Notes: generated by a model not told the origin, from the sequence alone. 64,000 nt of DNA from Maridesulfovibrio bastinii DSM 16055 (GCF_000429985.1 NZ_AUCX01000016.1:1-64000), one strand, 5' to 3'. Shown: positions 8,621 to 17,675, counted from the first letter of the stretch. Made by a program: numbers and translations.

Positions 8621-9685
8621 TTATCTGCACAGCCCAAGATCCATGATCAGATGGAAAAAGACCTGCACATACCTTCCGGAAACAACATCAGGCAGGGAGA
8701 ACACGGGTAGTTTTTCTTCCGGGAATTTAGAAAAATAAGCGAAAAATATCTGCCTTGAGAGCATATCAAGTCCGGGTTGAACCACCTCGGACCAGAATTC
8801 TTCCTTTAAATCTGTTTCAAGCTCAAACGTTCTGCATTGCAAAGGTCTGAAGCAATAAAGCAGACATTCCCCCTCATTTAAAAGCGGACAGACAGACCCG
8901 GAATCGCTTAGACAGAACTCATTATCGCCGATTTCAGCACGGGCCTCTCTCTCCCTGCTGGCAACTTCAGCAGCCCTTTCAATAAGATTCATTCTTCCTT
9001 CGCTGCACAGTTCAATATTGACCTTTGTTCCAAGATAAACAGCTTCCGCGAGAGTTAAAACAACAGGAGTCCGACAGCACATAGTATGTCCGCAGCCGCA
9101 TCGCTCCGCTTTAAGCGACAGCGCAATAAGATCATCAGCCTGTGCAACGAGCTTGTCGTAATCCCGGAAAAAAGGTGCCAGATCGACCTTGTTTTTAAGC
9201 TCCAGACAAGGCTGACGTACTGTGAGCTTTCCACTTTTACGCCCGTATTTCCTGAGCGACCACCACTGATCAAAACTTTCCGGTCTGGATCTCAACCTCT
9301 TGAGTTCTTTTGAGGCAAGTTTATGCCCAAGCCCTCTGCGCAGCATAAAAGCATTCAGGAGAGTACCGGTTCTTCCGATCCCGTAACGGCAGTGGATATA
9401 GGCTTTTTTACCCAGATAAATAGCTTCATCAAGCCATGCAAGGGCTTTATCCATCTCCGCTATGTCCGGGGCCTCCTCATCAAAGACCGGAAGATAAAAG
9501 ACATCAAATCCGGCATCACGCTGAATCTGCGGCAGATCAGGAAACTCCGCGCATAAATTAAGTATTGCTCCAACCCCCATTTCAGTAAGCTCATCAAGCT
9601 GCCTGTAAGACATTGGAGCCGGGCCGATGGCAAGACTTTCAGAGACCCACGAAATTCCGGTCCGCTTATTGATCTTCATCGCCAT
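8621..9685 (-). CDS. Dual-specificity phosphatase fused to a YkgJ-like cysteine-cluster domain
   Basis: 354 residues. Residues about 12-145 form a DSP/PTP phosphatase with the P-loop HCRYGIGRTGT (H98, nucleophile C99, R105) and general-acid candidates around D69-D74. Residues about 190-320 resemble the YkgJ/CxxCxxCC putative zinc- or iron-cluster family: CGCGHTMCC (C196, C198, C203, C204), then SVCPLL, CLLYCFRPLQCRTFE. The start ATG 9685 lies inside the end of the PEP-synthase-like gene (20-base overlap), with GAGG just upstream, so translation is probably coupled. ATG 9679 is an alternative. It is the third gene of the 12.5-8.6 kb operon and a natural candidate to remove a phosphate placed by that system. 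Confidence 0.8.
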   Translation of the reverse strand: MAMKINKRTGISWVSESLAIGPAPMSYRQLDELTEMGVGAILNLCAEFPDLPQIQRDAGFDVFYLPVFDEEAPDIAEMDKALAWLDEAIYLGKKAYIHCRYGIGRTGTLLNAFMLRRGLGHKLASKELKRLRSRPESFDQWWSLRKYGRKSGKLTVRQPCLELKNKVDLAPFFRDYDKLVAQADDLIALSLKAERCGCGHTMCCRTPVVLTLAEAVYLGTKVNIELCSEGRMNLIERAAEVASREREARAEIGDNEFCLSDSGSVCPLLNEGECLLYCFRPLQCRTFELETDLKEEFWSEVVQPGLDMLSRQIFFAYFSKFPEEKLPVFSLPDVVSGRYVQVFFHLIMDLGLCR

Positions 9686-12125
9686 CCACCCTCAGGACTT
9701 TAAAGCTGTATAAATTTTCTATAAATTCATCAGCCATATTGTCCACATCGCCCATATCCGAGAGTTTCATATCCAGCATTCTTGTTCTTGCCAGAACTCT
9801 GCCGAGCAGATTTAGTGCTCTCGTGGTTTTATCCGCGTCCTGTCTGGAAAGTTCAGCATCCAGCATATCGCTTCGCAGAGTAACGGAAAAACCTCCGGCT
9901 CTTAAAACCCGGTCAATAAAACTCAACCTCAGCAGTCTGCCGTCAAAATCAGCACCACCGCCTTTAAAACGGAACTTCACATAATTATTTTTGGATTCGG
10001 TTCCGCAAACAGAATCAATTATTGAAAAATGATACCCGAAACGGATCATCATATGCACATAGTCTGAAGCGACAAGAGCATAACTGGATAGAAAATGGGA
10101 CTCACTGCTGAAAATACCGGCACTGACCTGATCAAAACGCTCCCAGTCCATATGCGGCATGTTGTTGTCCCACACAGTTTCTTCAGCCTCAATACCGCTC
10201 CAGAGCTCCTGCATGGGCAGGCAGCCCACATCTGCAATAGACAAGCTTTCTTTACGCCTGCCGGGAAAATCACTGTCCAGCGAAAGGACGTAGACTGTGA
10301 GCGGGAGATCTGTTTTAAGCTTTCTGGACCTCGACATTCCACGCCCGGAATCTCCGATAATCCTGAACATTTCATTAACACCCTTTTCATGGGTAAACCT
10401 GATAATATCATGGATAGAGGAGCACGCATCCTGAGTGAAATTATCCGCTTCAGGATCAGTCATATTAAGAGTGGTAATAAGCGGTATCAGCCGGTTATAC
10501 CTTGCAAGAGAATCTTCCCTCACCTTTCTGCGGCGTTCTTCGGCTGCAACAACAAGTGATTCCTGCCTGCCCGGATAAATCATGCCGTTGAGAGCGTCCA
10601 CGGTAACAAGCTGTCCGTCTTCAAGGGCTGATATTTCGTATCCGTCACCAACAACAACCGGTATCCCGTACTCACGGGCAACAGTTGCAAAATGGCTCGC
10701 TCTGGCCCCGGAAGTTCCGATAACAGCTTCGACCCGGTCCAGACATCTGGTCAGGTTGGGAGCCAGAGTTTCAAAGACTACCACTGAGCCTCTCGGGGCT
10801 TCAGCCGGGTCCTGAGCATCATGCAGCCGAATAATTCTGCCACTGCCCCAACCTGTGGAAATTCCGGCCAGACCGCTCAAAATAGGTTCTTCGTCAAGAT
10901 CAACCTCTAGCGGGCCTTCTTCTTCAGGATGAAACGGACGACTTTGCAGGACAAAAACATTTCCGGATTTATCAACAGCCCACTCTACATCCTGAGGAGT
11001 TTTAAAGACCTTTTCCAGCTCAAGAGCAGTTCCGGCAACTGTTTTCAAGTACTCTGTGCCGATGCCTGACTCCCCATAACTGTCTAGGAGTTCAAGAGAG
11101 TCATCCCGTTTAAAAATGGAGACTCCGGCGTTGCGGCTTCCATCAACAAGTGCTTCCCCAAGCCCCGGAACACTGTGGACGGAGATATTCTGCCGTCCCG
11201 AGCCTCCGGCATCGGAAGAATAAGCCACTCCGGCCGCCTGAGCATCAACCATGGGCATGACCACTACAGCCATAGGTGTGGAAGCATCTGAAAGCCCGCG
11301 CAGGATACGATAGGTAACAGCTCGCGGAGAATACTTGGAAGCAAGAACTCCAAGGTAAGCTGAAGGAATATCCTCAGCCTGAACATTCAAAAAAGTTTCA
11401 TACTGGCCTGCAAATGAAAATTCGCCATCTTCAGCCCACGCACTGCTGCGAACAGCAAAAAGGGTATTCTCCCCGTAAACCGATTTAAGGTTTTCAACTC
11501 CGCGTGTCACAGCTTTCATAACTTCATGAGGAATTTCACTTTTCATCACATAGTCGGTCATCTGTTCGCATCTGCTGAACAACTCACTGTGGCGGCATAA
11601 CAATGCTTCCGAAAGTTCGGCATCTATTTTTTCACGCAGACCATTTTCACTGATCAAACGGTTGCAGGCATGGGTTGTGACTACAAATCCTGAAAAAACA
11701 TTAAAATCTGTTTCAGAAATAATTCTGCCTAAGTTGGCACCCTTACCTCCGGCAAGATCAAAATTGCCGGCAGCCTGCTCCAGTGAAATAGTATAAGGGG
11801 CTTCACCGGAAAGTTCCGGTTCTTTTAATTCTTCTTTAATAAGCCGATCAATCTCGGTAAGTTTTTCACGCAGAACGCGGTAGCGCAGCGGGCGCATGGC
11901 CTCCAGTCTGGCTGTCATACTGCCTACGGAATCAAGAAGCCCCATATAGAGTTTTCCGACCCTTGCTTTATCAACAGGACGGACTCCATAAAAAGTTTCC
12001 TGAAGGTCGGCTATAAATTCAAGACTCCGGTCATCTTCAACCAGAAGTACTTTAAAATCTTCGTATCTCGCTTTAAGAGCCTTGCCGGGAGAAAACAACT
12101 CCCGCATATAATATTTTAAAAGCAT
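9666..12125 (-). CDS. PEP-synthase-like protein: pyruvate-kinase (ATP-grasp) and phosphohistidine domains, no PEP barrel
   Basis: 819 residues. Residues 1-105 are a charged helical region. Residues 110-400 match the PpsA/PPDK ATP-grasp domain: LAGGKGANLGR (K128), FAVRSSAWAED (R226), VEWAVD and FVLQSRPFHP. Residues about 430-515 are the swivelling phosphohistidine domain, GTSGARASHFATVAREYGI, with catalytic H478 retained. The PEP/pyruvate TIM barrel of true PEP synthase is absent; instead residues about 540-819 form a domain I do not recognise. It sits between a lone receiver (22-base gap) and a phosphatase (overlap). It may transfer phosphate from ATP through H478 to an unknown acceptor, in the manner of rifampin phosphotransferase or PEP-synthase relatives. 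Confidence 0.8.
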   Translation of the reverse strand: MLLKYYMRELFSPGKALKARYEDFKVLLVEDDRSLEFIADLQETFYGVRPVDKARVGKLYMGLLDSVGSMTARLEAMRPLRYRVLREKLTEIDRLIKEELKEPELSGEAPYTISLEQAAGNFDLAGGKGANLGRIISETDFNVFSGFVVTTHACNRLISENGLREKIDAELSEALLCRHSELFSRCEQMTDYVMKSEIPHEVMKAVTRGVENLKSVYGENTLFAVRSSAWAEDGEFSFAGQYETFLNVQAEDIPSAYLGVLASKYSPRAVTYRILRGLSDASTPMAVVVMPMVDAQAAGVAYSSDAGGSGRQNISVHSVPGLGEALVDGSRNAGVSIFKRDDSLELLDSYGESGIGTEYLKTVAGTALELEKVFKTPQDVEWAVDKSGNVFVLQSRPFHPEEEGPLEVDLDEEPILSGLAGISTGWGSGRIIRLHDAQDPAEAPRGSVVVFETLAPNLTRCLDRVEAVIGTSGARASHFATVAREYGIPVVVGDGYEISALEDGQLVTVDALNGMIYPGRQESLVVAAEERRRKVREDSLARYNRLIPLITTLNMTDPEADNFTQDACSSIHDIIRFTHEKGVNEMFRIIGDSGRGMSRSRKLKTDLPLTVYVLSLDSDFPGRRKESLSIADVGCLPMQELWSGIEAEETVWDNNMPHMDWERFDQVSAGIFSSESHFLSSYALVASDYVHMMIRFGYHFSIIDSVCGTESKNNYVKFRFKGGGADFDGRLLRLSFIDRVLRAGGFSVTLRSDMLDAELSRQDADKTTRALNLLGRVLARTRMLDMKLSDMGDVDNMADEFIENLYSFKVLRVDGDEDQ

Positions 12126-12147
12126 TACACTCCGTTCTCCTCAGGCG

Positions 12148-12510
12148 TTACCGCTTGGCGAGGAGTTCTCTGACTTTATCTTCAATTTCTTTTTTCCCAA
12201 CAGGCTTGACCAGATATTCATCGGCACCGTGCAGGGCGGCTTCTCTTGCTGTTTCAAGAGTAGGGTATCCTGTTAACATAATGACCTTAGTTTCAGGCGA
12301 ACGCTTTTTTAATTCTTCGAGGACCTCAACTCCTGTCATTTTTTTCAATTTAATATCAAGAATGGCTAATAGAACCGTATTTTTCTCAACATAATCCAGA
12401 GCTTCCTCCTCCTCGGAAAAAACACTCACGGAATGCCCCATTCTCTCAATTATGCGTTTAAGCAGAATTCCGGCATCAAGAACATCATCCAGAACAATTA
12501 TTTCAGCCAT
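12148..12510 (-). CDS. Single-domain response regulator (CheY/Spo0F-like receiver)
   Basis: 120 residues, a receiver domain only. Acidic pair D8/D9, phospho-acceptor D52 (LAILDIKLKKMTG), T80 (VIMLTG) and K102 (YLVKPVG) are all present, so it should be phosphorylated normally. No kinase gene is adjacent. It heads an operon with the PEP-synthase-like protein and the phosphatase fusion, and may signal by protein contact with one of them. Confidence 0.9.
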   Translation of the reverse strand: MAEIIVLDDVLDAGILLKRIIERMGHSVSVFSEEEEALDYVEKNTVLLAILDIKLKKMTGVEVLEELKKRSPETKVIMLTGYPTLETAREAALHGADEYLVKPVGKKEIEDKVRELLAKR

Positions 12511-12881
12511 TTTGGATAAAAAAACTCCCGAATTTTATTTTTCTCCAATCTGCAGAATTAAATCAGTCTGCTCCTGACTATACTTTACCTTGAAACTAAG
12601 CCTCAGTCGAGGGTAAGCAATGCATCCACTTCAATGGAAGTTTAAAATGGTATAAGGTTATTAAAAGCACCCTGAAACAGCCCCTTCCGGGGTGGCTGAC
12701 TATCACTTTAAAAAATCACGATAATACTGCAATTTTTTGCTCAGCAGATTTTCAGCCTGCATAATTAATCGAGCATACTTGACTAGAACCAGACCCAAAC
12801 CTACAACAATCAGACTATTTAGAAGATTTGCGGTCTTATTATTTTTAACTTTACGGTCAGCTAACAGCAAAAACGAGATAA
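12511..12881. other. Divergent intergenic region, no gene seen
   Basis: 370 bases between the divergent receiver operon and the GT2 gene, so it holds both promoters. The hairpin-like cagcc...ggctg at 12676-12696 is GC-rich without a T run. Nothing else stands out. Confidence 0.5.
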
Positions 12882-13637
12882 ATGACAGATATAACAGGAC
12901 TTGTTCTAACTTATAATGGAGAGAGACTTCTTAAGGAATGTCTGGAGAGTCTTAATTTCTGCAACAGAATTCTGGTCATAGATTCAGGGTCCAATGATTC
13001 TACTCTTGAAATAGCCAGAGATAAGGGCGCAGAAATCATCCATAACGACTGGAACGGAGCCATAGAGCAGCATAAATTCGCTCTGACTAAAATAGGAACC
13101 AAGTGGGTGGTTACTATTGATCAGGATGAAATAATCTCACCTGAACTACGGGAAAGTATCCTTAAAGCAATTGAAAATCCCGGTGAAGTCGATGGCTTCT
13201 ACTGCTCCAGATGTACCTGGTATTTTGACCGCTTCATTAGGCACAGTGGATGGTATCCTGACAAACTTTTCAGGATATACCGCCATGACGGTATAAAAAT
13301 AGGCGGTATAAGACCGCACGAAGAGCTGCGGCCCATAAACAAAGCCGGAGAAATTTCAGGGGATATAATCCACTATCCCTATAAAAACTTTGCCAATCAT
13401 CTTGAAAAAATCAACGATTACACTCAGGACGCGGCGGAAGACCTTTACTCACGCGGCAAACGCGGTTCAACAGGAAAAGCTGTCCGCCACGCTTTTGGTA
13501 AATTCCTTAAACAATACATTCTGCAAAAGGGCTTTCTTGACGGACAAGCCGGACTGATCATTGCAATTCACGGTTTTTTCTATACCTTTCAAAAATATAT
13601 CAGACTTGCCGAACTTGATAAGGATGGAGGTAAATAA
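12882..13637 (+). CDS. Family 2 glycosyltransferase, WaaE/KdtX-like
   Basis: 251 residues with a GT-A fold. GLVLTYNGERLLKECLESL opens the domain, VIDSGSNDST binds the nucleotide, and TIDQDEIISPEL carries the metal-binding DQD. RFIRHSGWYPDKLFRIYRH matches the beta-1,4-glucosyltransferase subgroup that includes LPS-core WaaE. The acceptor is probably LPS core or a related lipid-linked glycan. It shares one base (TAATG) with the following FdtA-like gene and heads a three-gene operon. Confidence 0.82.
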   Translation: MTDITGLVLTYNGERLLKECLESLNFCNRILVIDSGSNDSTLEIARDKGAEIIHNDWNGAIEQHKFALTKIGTKWVVTIDQDEIISPELRESILKAIENPGEVDGFYCSRCTWYFDRFIRHSGWYPDKLFRIYRHDGIKIGGIRPHEELRPINKAGEISGDIIHYPYKNFANHLEKINDYTQDAAEDLYSRGKRGSTGKAVRHAFGKFLKQYILQKGFLDGQAGLIIAIHGFFYTFQKYIRLAELDKDGGK

Positions 13638-14053
13638 TGGATATTACCAAGCCGCAGATAATTGAACTTCCCAAGGTTGAGGACAACCGCGGAAATCTGA
13701 CTTTCATAGAAAACAGCAGACATATTCCTTTTGATATAAAAAGAGTCTACTATCTGTATGACGTACCCGGTGGAGAAACCCGCGGTGGTCATGCCCATCA
13801 AAAATTAATGCAATTACTTATTGCGGCATCCGGTAGTTTTGATGTTATTCTTGACGATGGTAAAGGTGGGAAGCAGAAGTTTTCTCTAAACCGTTCCTAT
13901 TACGGACTGTTTGTGCCCACCATGACCTGGCGTGAACTTGAAAACTTCTCCTCAGGGTCCGTGTGTCTGGTGCTCGCCTCGGAATACTACGATCCGATGG
14001 ATTACTACTACACCTACGCAGATTTCATGGAGGCTGTAAGAAAAAATGACTGA
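13637..14053 (+). CDS. fdtA: Sugar 3,4-ketoisomerase, FdtA/QdtA-like cupin
   Basis: 138 residues, the usual size. IIELPKVEDNRGNLTFIE is the family start, and GGETRGGHAHQKLMQLLIAASGS holds the catalytic histidines of the cupin. The family converts dTDP-4-keto-6-deoxyglucose to the 3-keto isomer, on the way to dTDP-Fuc3N or dTDP-Qui3N. It lies directly before the matching DegT-type aminotransferase, with an 8-base overlap. The FdtA versus QdtA (galacto or gluco) specificity cannot be decided from sequence alone. Confidence 0.85.
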   Translation: MDITKPQIIELPKVEDNRGNLTFIENSRHIPFDIKRVYYLYDVPGGETRGGHAHQKLMQLLIAASGSFDVILDDGKGGKQKFSLNRSYYGLFVPTMTWRELENFSSGSVCLVLASEYYDPMDYYYTYADFMEAVRKND

Positions 14054-15143
14054 AATTAAATTTCTCGATGTAGGCTGGACCAGAAGAACCCTTGCAAAGA
14101 AAATTGATGAAGCCGTCAAAAGAGTCCTTGATTCAGGATGGTATATCCATGGTGATGAACTGGCTGCTTTTGAAAAAGAATTTGCCCATTATGCCGGAGC
14201 AAAATCATGTACCGGTGTGGGCAATGGTTTAGATGCTCTTGAGCTTTCACTGCGTGCCGCCGGTATCGGTCCCGGTGACGATGTACTGGTACCTTCAAAC
14301 ACCTATATAGCCACATGGCTTGCAGTTACACGGGCCGGAGCCAATCCTGTTCCGGTAGAACCGCTTGAATCGACTTTCAACATGAATCCAGACAATCTGG
14401 AAGAGGCTTTAACTCCGCAGACTAAAGCTGTGATACCTGTCCATCTCTACGGACAGACCGCTGATATGGACCCCATAATGGAGTTCGCTGAGAGTAAAAA
14501 TCTTTTCGTGCTGACTGATGCCGCACAGGCTCACGGTTCCTATTACAAAGGCCGTATGGCCGGTTCTCTGGGACATGCTGCGGCTTTCAGCTTTTATCCC
14601 GGAAAGAATCTGGGAGCTTTCGGTGACGGAGGAGCGGTGCTGACCAACGATCCTGAGCTGGCAGCCAAGATTAAGGTTATAGGCAACTACGGAGCTGAGA
14701 AAAAATACCATCACGATTCACTCGGTTTCAACAGCCGTCTTGATGAAATTCAAGCCGCGGTCCTCAGAATCAAACTGGAAAAACTGGACAACTGGAACTG
14801 GACCAGAAAAGAACTGGCCGCAATTTATCTTAAAGAACTTGCGGACACACCACTTATTCTTCCTGAAGTTCCTGAATGGTCAATTCCGGTCTGGCACCTT
14901 TTTGTAGTCCGCACCACAGCCCGTGAAGCCCTGATTAAGCACCTTGCTGAAAACGGCATTGAGTCACTGATTCACTATCCCATACCGCCGCATAAGCAGG
15001 GAGCATATAAAGATAAACAAAATCTGAGTCTGCCTGTGAGTGAAAAACTTCATCGTGAAGTTCTCTCACTGCCTATGGGACCCCACCTTAAGCCGGAACA
15101 GGTCCAACAGGTCTGCACGGTAATAAAAGATTTTTTCAGCTGA
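14046..15143 (+). CDS. fdtB: DegT/DnrJ/EryC1 aminotransferase, FdtB/QdtB-like
   Basis: 365 residues. The PLP fold shows GVGNGLDALELSLRA, the substrate segment VPVEPLESTFNMNP, DAAQAHGSYYKG and the Schiff-base lysine in FSFYPGKNLGAFGDGG. Paired with the upstream ketoisomerase it would aminate the 3-keto sugar to dTDP-3-amino-3,6-dideoxyhexose. The N-acetyltransferase (FdtC/QdtC) and the RmlA/RmlB suppliers of dTDP-4-keto-6-deoxyglucose are not in the window. It is the last gene of the operon, followed by a terminator. Confidence 0.88.
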   Translation: MTEIKFLDVGWTRRTLAKKIDEAVKRVLDSGWYIHGDELAAFEKEFAHYAGAKSCTGVGNGLDALELSLRAAGIGPGDDVLVPSNTYIATWLAVTRAGANPVPVEPLESTFNMNPDNLEEALTPQTKAVIPVHLYGQTADMDPIMEFAESKNLFVLTDAAQAHGSYYKGRMAGSLGHAAAFSFYPGKNLGAFGDGGAVLTNDPELAAKIKVIGNYGAEKKYHHDSLGFNSRLDEIQAAVLRIKLEKLDNWNWTRKELAAIYLKELADTPLILPEVPEWSIPVWHLFVVRTTAREALIKHLAENGIESLIHYPIPPHKQGAYKDKQNLSLPVSEKLHREVLSLPMGPHLKPEQVQQVCTVIKDFFS

Positions 15144-15150
15144 TAAACTA

Positions 15151-15180
15151 AAATAGGCCCGCCTTACGGTGGGCCTATTT
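15151..15180 (+). terminator. Hairpin terminator after fdtB
   Basis: The arms 15151-15163 and 15168-15180 pair over 13 positions, one a G-U wobble, around a 4-base loop. The 3-prime arm itself ends in ATTT. Confidence 0.75.
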
Positions 15181-15769
15181 ATAACTCTACACTAACTCGT
15201 CCATATTTCCTGCTCACCAAAAAAATTTCGCAGCCAGACAATCAGCCCTGAAAGCAGTCAACTTCATGACACAGTGCTTAATTCCGGATATTACATCTAT
15301 TCATCCCGCCTTTTTAACTACCCATGAATATAAGACTTAATCATTTTTTAAAAATTCCAATTCCCCAGACTGTCAAAATTTACCGCATACACCAAAGCTG
15401 AGCTGGAAAAATTTCCGGGTAGAAATTCTAGCGATAAAAAGTAAATCCTCTCCCATTCAGAGAAAATAAGGCTCTGGCTGAAAGAAATATTCAATTGCAA
15501 ATTTTCATGTTTTTTGAGTCATATATAGCCAGACAAATAGCAATATACTGTTTTTATTTATTAAATTTTAACAATTATCCTTCTGGCAAGCTCTAATCAT
15601 ACAGGTTCAAAGATTGAAGCCCTCCTTTTAACTCACCCTGAAAAGAGGCATAATATCTTAAAATAAGATACTAAAACACGCTCAGATTATTTTGCGCGAA
15701 GCAGGTAATCAGGTTTGCCCGTTTCTTGCATAAATTTTAATAAATCTTTTTCAATCAACCTGAAACTGA
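15181..15769. other. AT-rich intergenic region before the TagB-like gene
   Basis: About 590 bases without a supportable gene. It must contain the promoter of the 15770 operon. The only motif worth noting is a sigma-54-like match at 15714-15730, listed separately. Confidence 0.5.
15714..15730 (+). promoter_or_regulatory. Weak sigma-54-like promoter match
   Basis: TTTGCCCG-TTTC-TTGCA resembles the -24/-12 consensus TTGGCACG-N4-TTGCW, but one of the invariant -24 GG pair is T. It lies 40 bases before the TagB-like start. Treat it as a suggestion only. Confidence 0.2.
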
Positions 15770-16954
15770 ATGGTAATCATGAATAATCAAGATACAGATA
15801 AAATAAAAAAAATGGTTTCTTCCATCCCCAAAAGGAAAAACCTTGCTGTTTTTTTCGGCAGATCAAACGGCTGTTTCATTGATAATGTTAAATATTTCTT
15901 TCTGCACTGCGCCCAAAAAGTTAAACAGCTTAACTGCATTTATATTTCCTTTGACCGCAGGGCTGCGGCAGAGCTGAAAAAGATGGGACTTCAGGCAATG
16001 TGGGTCAATAATGAAGAGGCCGGAACAATCATGGCAAGTGCCGGAATTGTGGTCTGTGATGATTTTTCATGGAAAACCCAGCCGACGCTGTGGGCGCTGA
16101 TGTCAGAAGCCAAAATCCTTCAACTCTGGCATGGTGTGCCGTTAAAAGCCATAGGGTTCCCGGAAATAAACTCAAGTGTTAATATGAATCCTGAGAAGGC
16201 AGAATATCTTTCCTTCGCCTATTCCGGCTATAAAACAGTTGTATCAACCTCACCGTTTTTTACCGAGCATGCTTTCGGCCGGGCGTTTAAGGCTGAAGAA
16301 TTTGTGGAAAGCGGATACCCCAGAAACGATGTGCTTATGCGCCGTCCCACAAAACTGGATATGATCAATACGGATTCGGCCCTTTATGCGAAACTGGTTA
16401 AATTCAGAAAATCTGGCGGTAAAACGGTCTTCTTCATGCCGACATTCCGCGATAACGGCGGTGGCCCTTTTGAAGACGGTGCGATAAATATCCCGCGTCT
16501 TTCGGAATTCTGCCAGCAAAACAACATAATGTTTATATGCAAACTTCATCCATATTTGAGCATTGATAAAGTTGCACTGCCGCCGAATATAGAAATAGTT
16601 GATCCTAAAACAGACGCATACCCTCTGCTCAGTCTCTGTGATACTCTGCTGACTGACTATTCTTCAGTATATTTTGATTTTCTGCTGGTTGATAAGCCGA
16701 TTATTTTTTATCCTTACGACTTTGAAGACTACATTTCAAAAAACAGAGAACTGCTGTTTGATTTTGATGAGATGACCCCGGGCCTGAAAGTTGAAGATGA
16801 AGACAGTCTCTATACCGCTTTTGAGGATATCCTTCTTAAGGGTAACGACGAATATTCAAAGCAGCGTAAAGAGCTGCGCGAAAAATCTTTCAGCCATATT
16901 GATGGTAATTCAGCCGAAAGGCTTGGTGAACATATTATCGCCCATTATCTTTAA
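15770..16954 (+). CDS. CDP-glycerol glycerophosphotransferase-like (TagB/TagF family) protein
   Basis: 394 residues from ATG 15770; ATG 15779 is equally possible. Family motifs are LQLWHGVPLKAIGF (histidine base), VVSTSPFFTEHAFGRAF, VESGYPRNDVL, FMPTFRDN, CKLHPY and LLTDYSSVYFDFLL. In Gram-positives these enzymes add glycerol- or ribitol-phosphate from CDP-polyols during teichoic-acid synthesis. In Gram-negatives they occur in capsule and O-antigen loci. It is followed after 16 bases by a nucleotidyltransferase that could supply a CDP-linked donor. Confidence 0.85.
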   Translation: MVIMNNQDTDKIKKMVSSIPKRKNLAVFFGRSNGCFIDNVKYFFLHCAQKVKQLNCIYISFDRRAAAELKKMGLQAMWVNNEEAGTIMASAGIVVCDDFSWKTQPTLWALMSEAKILQLWHGVPLKAIGFPEINSSVNMNPEKAEYLSFAYSGYKTVVSTSPFFTEHAFGRAFKAEEFVESGYPRNDVLMRRPTKLDMINTDSALYAKLVKFRKSGGKTVFFMPTFRDNGGGPFEDGAINIPRLSEFCQQNNIMFICKLHPYLSIDKVALPPNIEIVDPKTDAYPLLSLCDTLLTDYSSVYFDFLLVDKPIIFYPYDFEDYISKNRELLFDFDEMTPGLKVEDEDSLYTAFEDILLKGNDEYSKQRKELREKSFSHIDGNSAERLGEHIIAHYL

Positions 16955-16970
16955 AAACAGGGAGCAAAAA

Positions 16971-17651
16971 ATGAAAGCAGTGATCCTTGCAGCAGGCATA
17001 GGCAGCCGTTTAAGCAGACCTTTTCCAAAATCTCTCTCAGTTCTTCCATACGGAGAGACAATACTCGGCAGGCAGATCAGAATCATGCGTGAGCTGGGTG
17101 TTCAGGAAATTATTATCGTGGTCGGATTTAAGATGACTCTGATCATGGAACAGTTTCCTGAAGTCTATTACAGGTACAACCCGAACTACTACATCACTAA
17201 TACTTCCAAAAGCCTTCACAGCGCACTTAAATATCTGGATGATGACGTTCTCTGGATGAACGGAGATGTTGTCTTTGATAAAGAAATTTTAAAACAGGTT
17301 CTGGACGCACGAGGTGAAAACCTGATCTGCGTAGACACCAAAAACTGCGGTGAGGAAGAAGTAAAATACACCCTCAACAGTGACGGCTTTGTCAACCAGA
17401 TATCCAAGCAGGTTAAAAATGCTGAAGGCGAAGCGGTTGGAATCAACTTCATCCGCAAGCAGGACTTAAGTGCCTTTGTGGAAGCTCTCGATAAATGTGT
17501 TGATGAAGACTACTTTGAAATGGGAATGGAGTTTCTTATTGAAAAGAATGTCCTTTTCAAACCTGTGGATATATCAGACCACAAGTGCATCGAAGTTGAT
17601 TTTGAAGAAGACTGGGTTTCTGCCCAGAAAGCATTTACAACAGCAGGTTAG
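16971..17651 (+). CDS. LicC-like sugar/choline-phosphate nucleotidyltransferase
   Basis: 226 residues. ATG 16971 is chosen because ACAGGGAG lies just upstream and the protein then starts directly with the family strand MKAVILAAGIGSRLSRPFPKS. MNGDVVFDKEIL holds the metal aspartate and the end IEVDFEEDWVSAQK is typical of phosphocholine cytidylyltransferase-like enzymes. It should activate a small phosphorylated substrate with CTP or another NTP. The adjacent TagB-like gene suggests a CDP-activated polyol or amino-alcohol phosphate donor, but the substrate is not proven. Confidence 0.82.
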   Translation: MKAVILAAGIGSRLSRPFPKSLSVLPYGETILGRQIRIMRELGVQEIIIVVGFKMTLIMEQFPEVYYRYNPNYYITNTSKSLHSALKYLDDDVLWMNGDVVFDKEILKQVLDARGENLICVDTKNCGEEEVKYTLNSDGFVNQISKQVKNAEGEAVGINFIRKQDLSAFVEALDKCVDEDYFEMGMEFLIEKNVLFKPVDISDHKCIEVDFEEDWVSAQKAFTTAG

Positions 17652-17675
17652 TTCATTCATGTTTTTAAAAGAATA

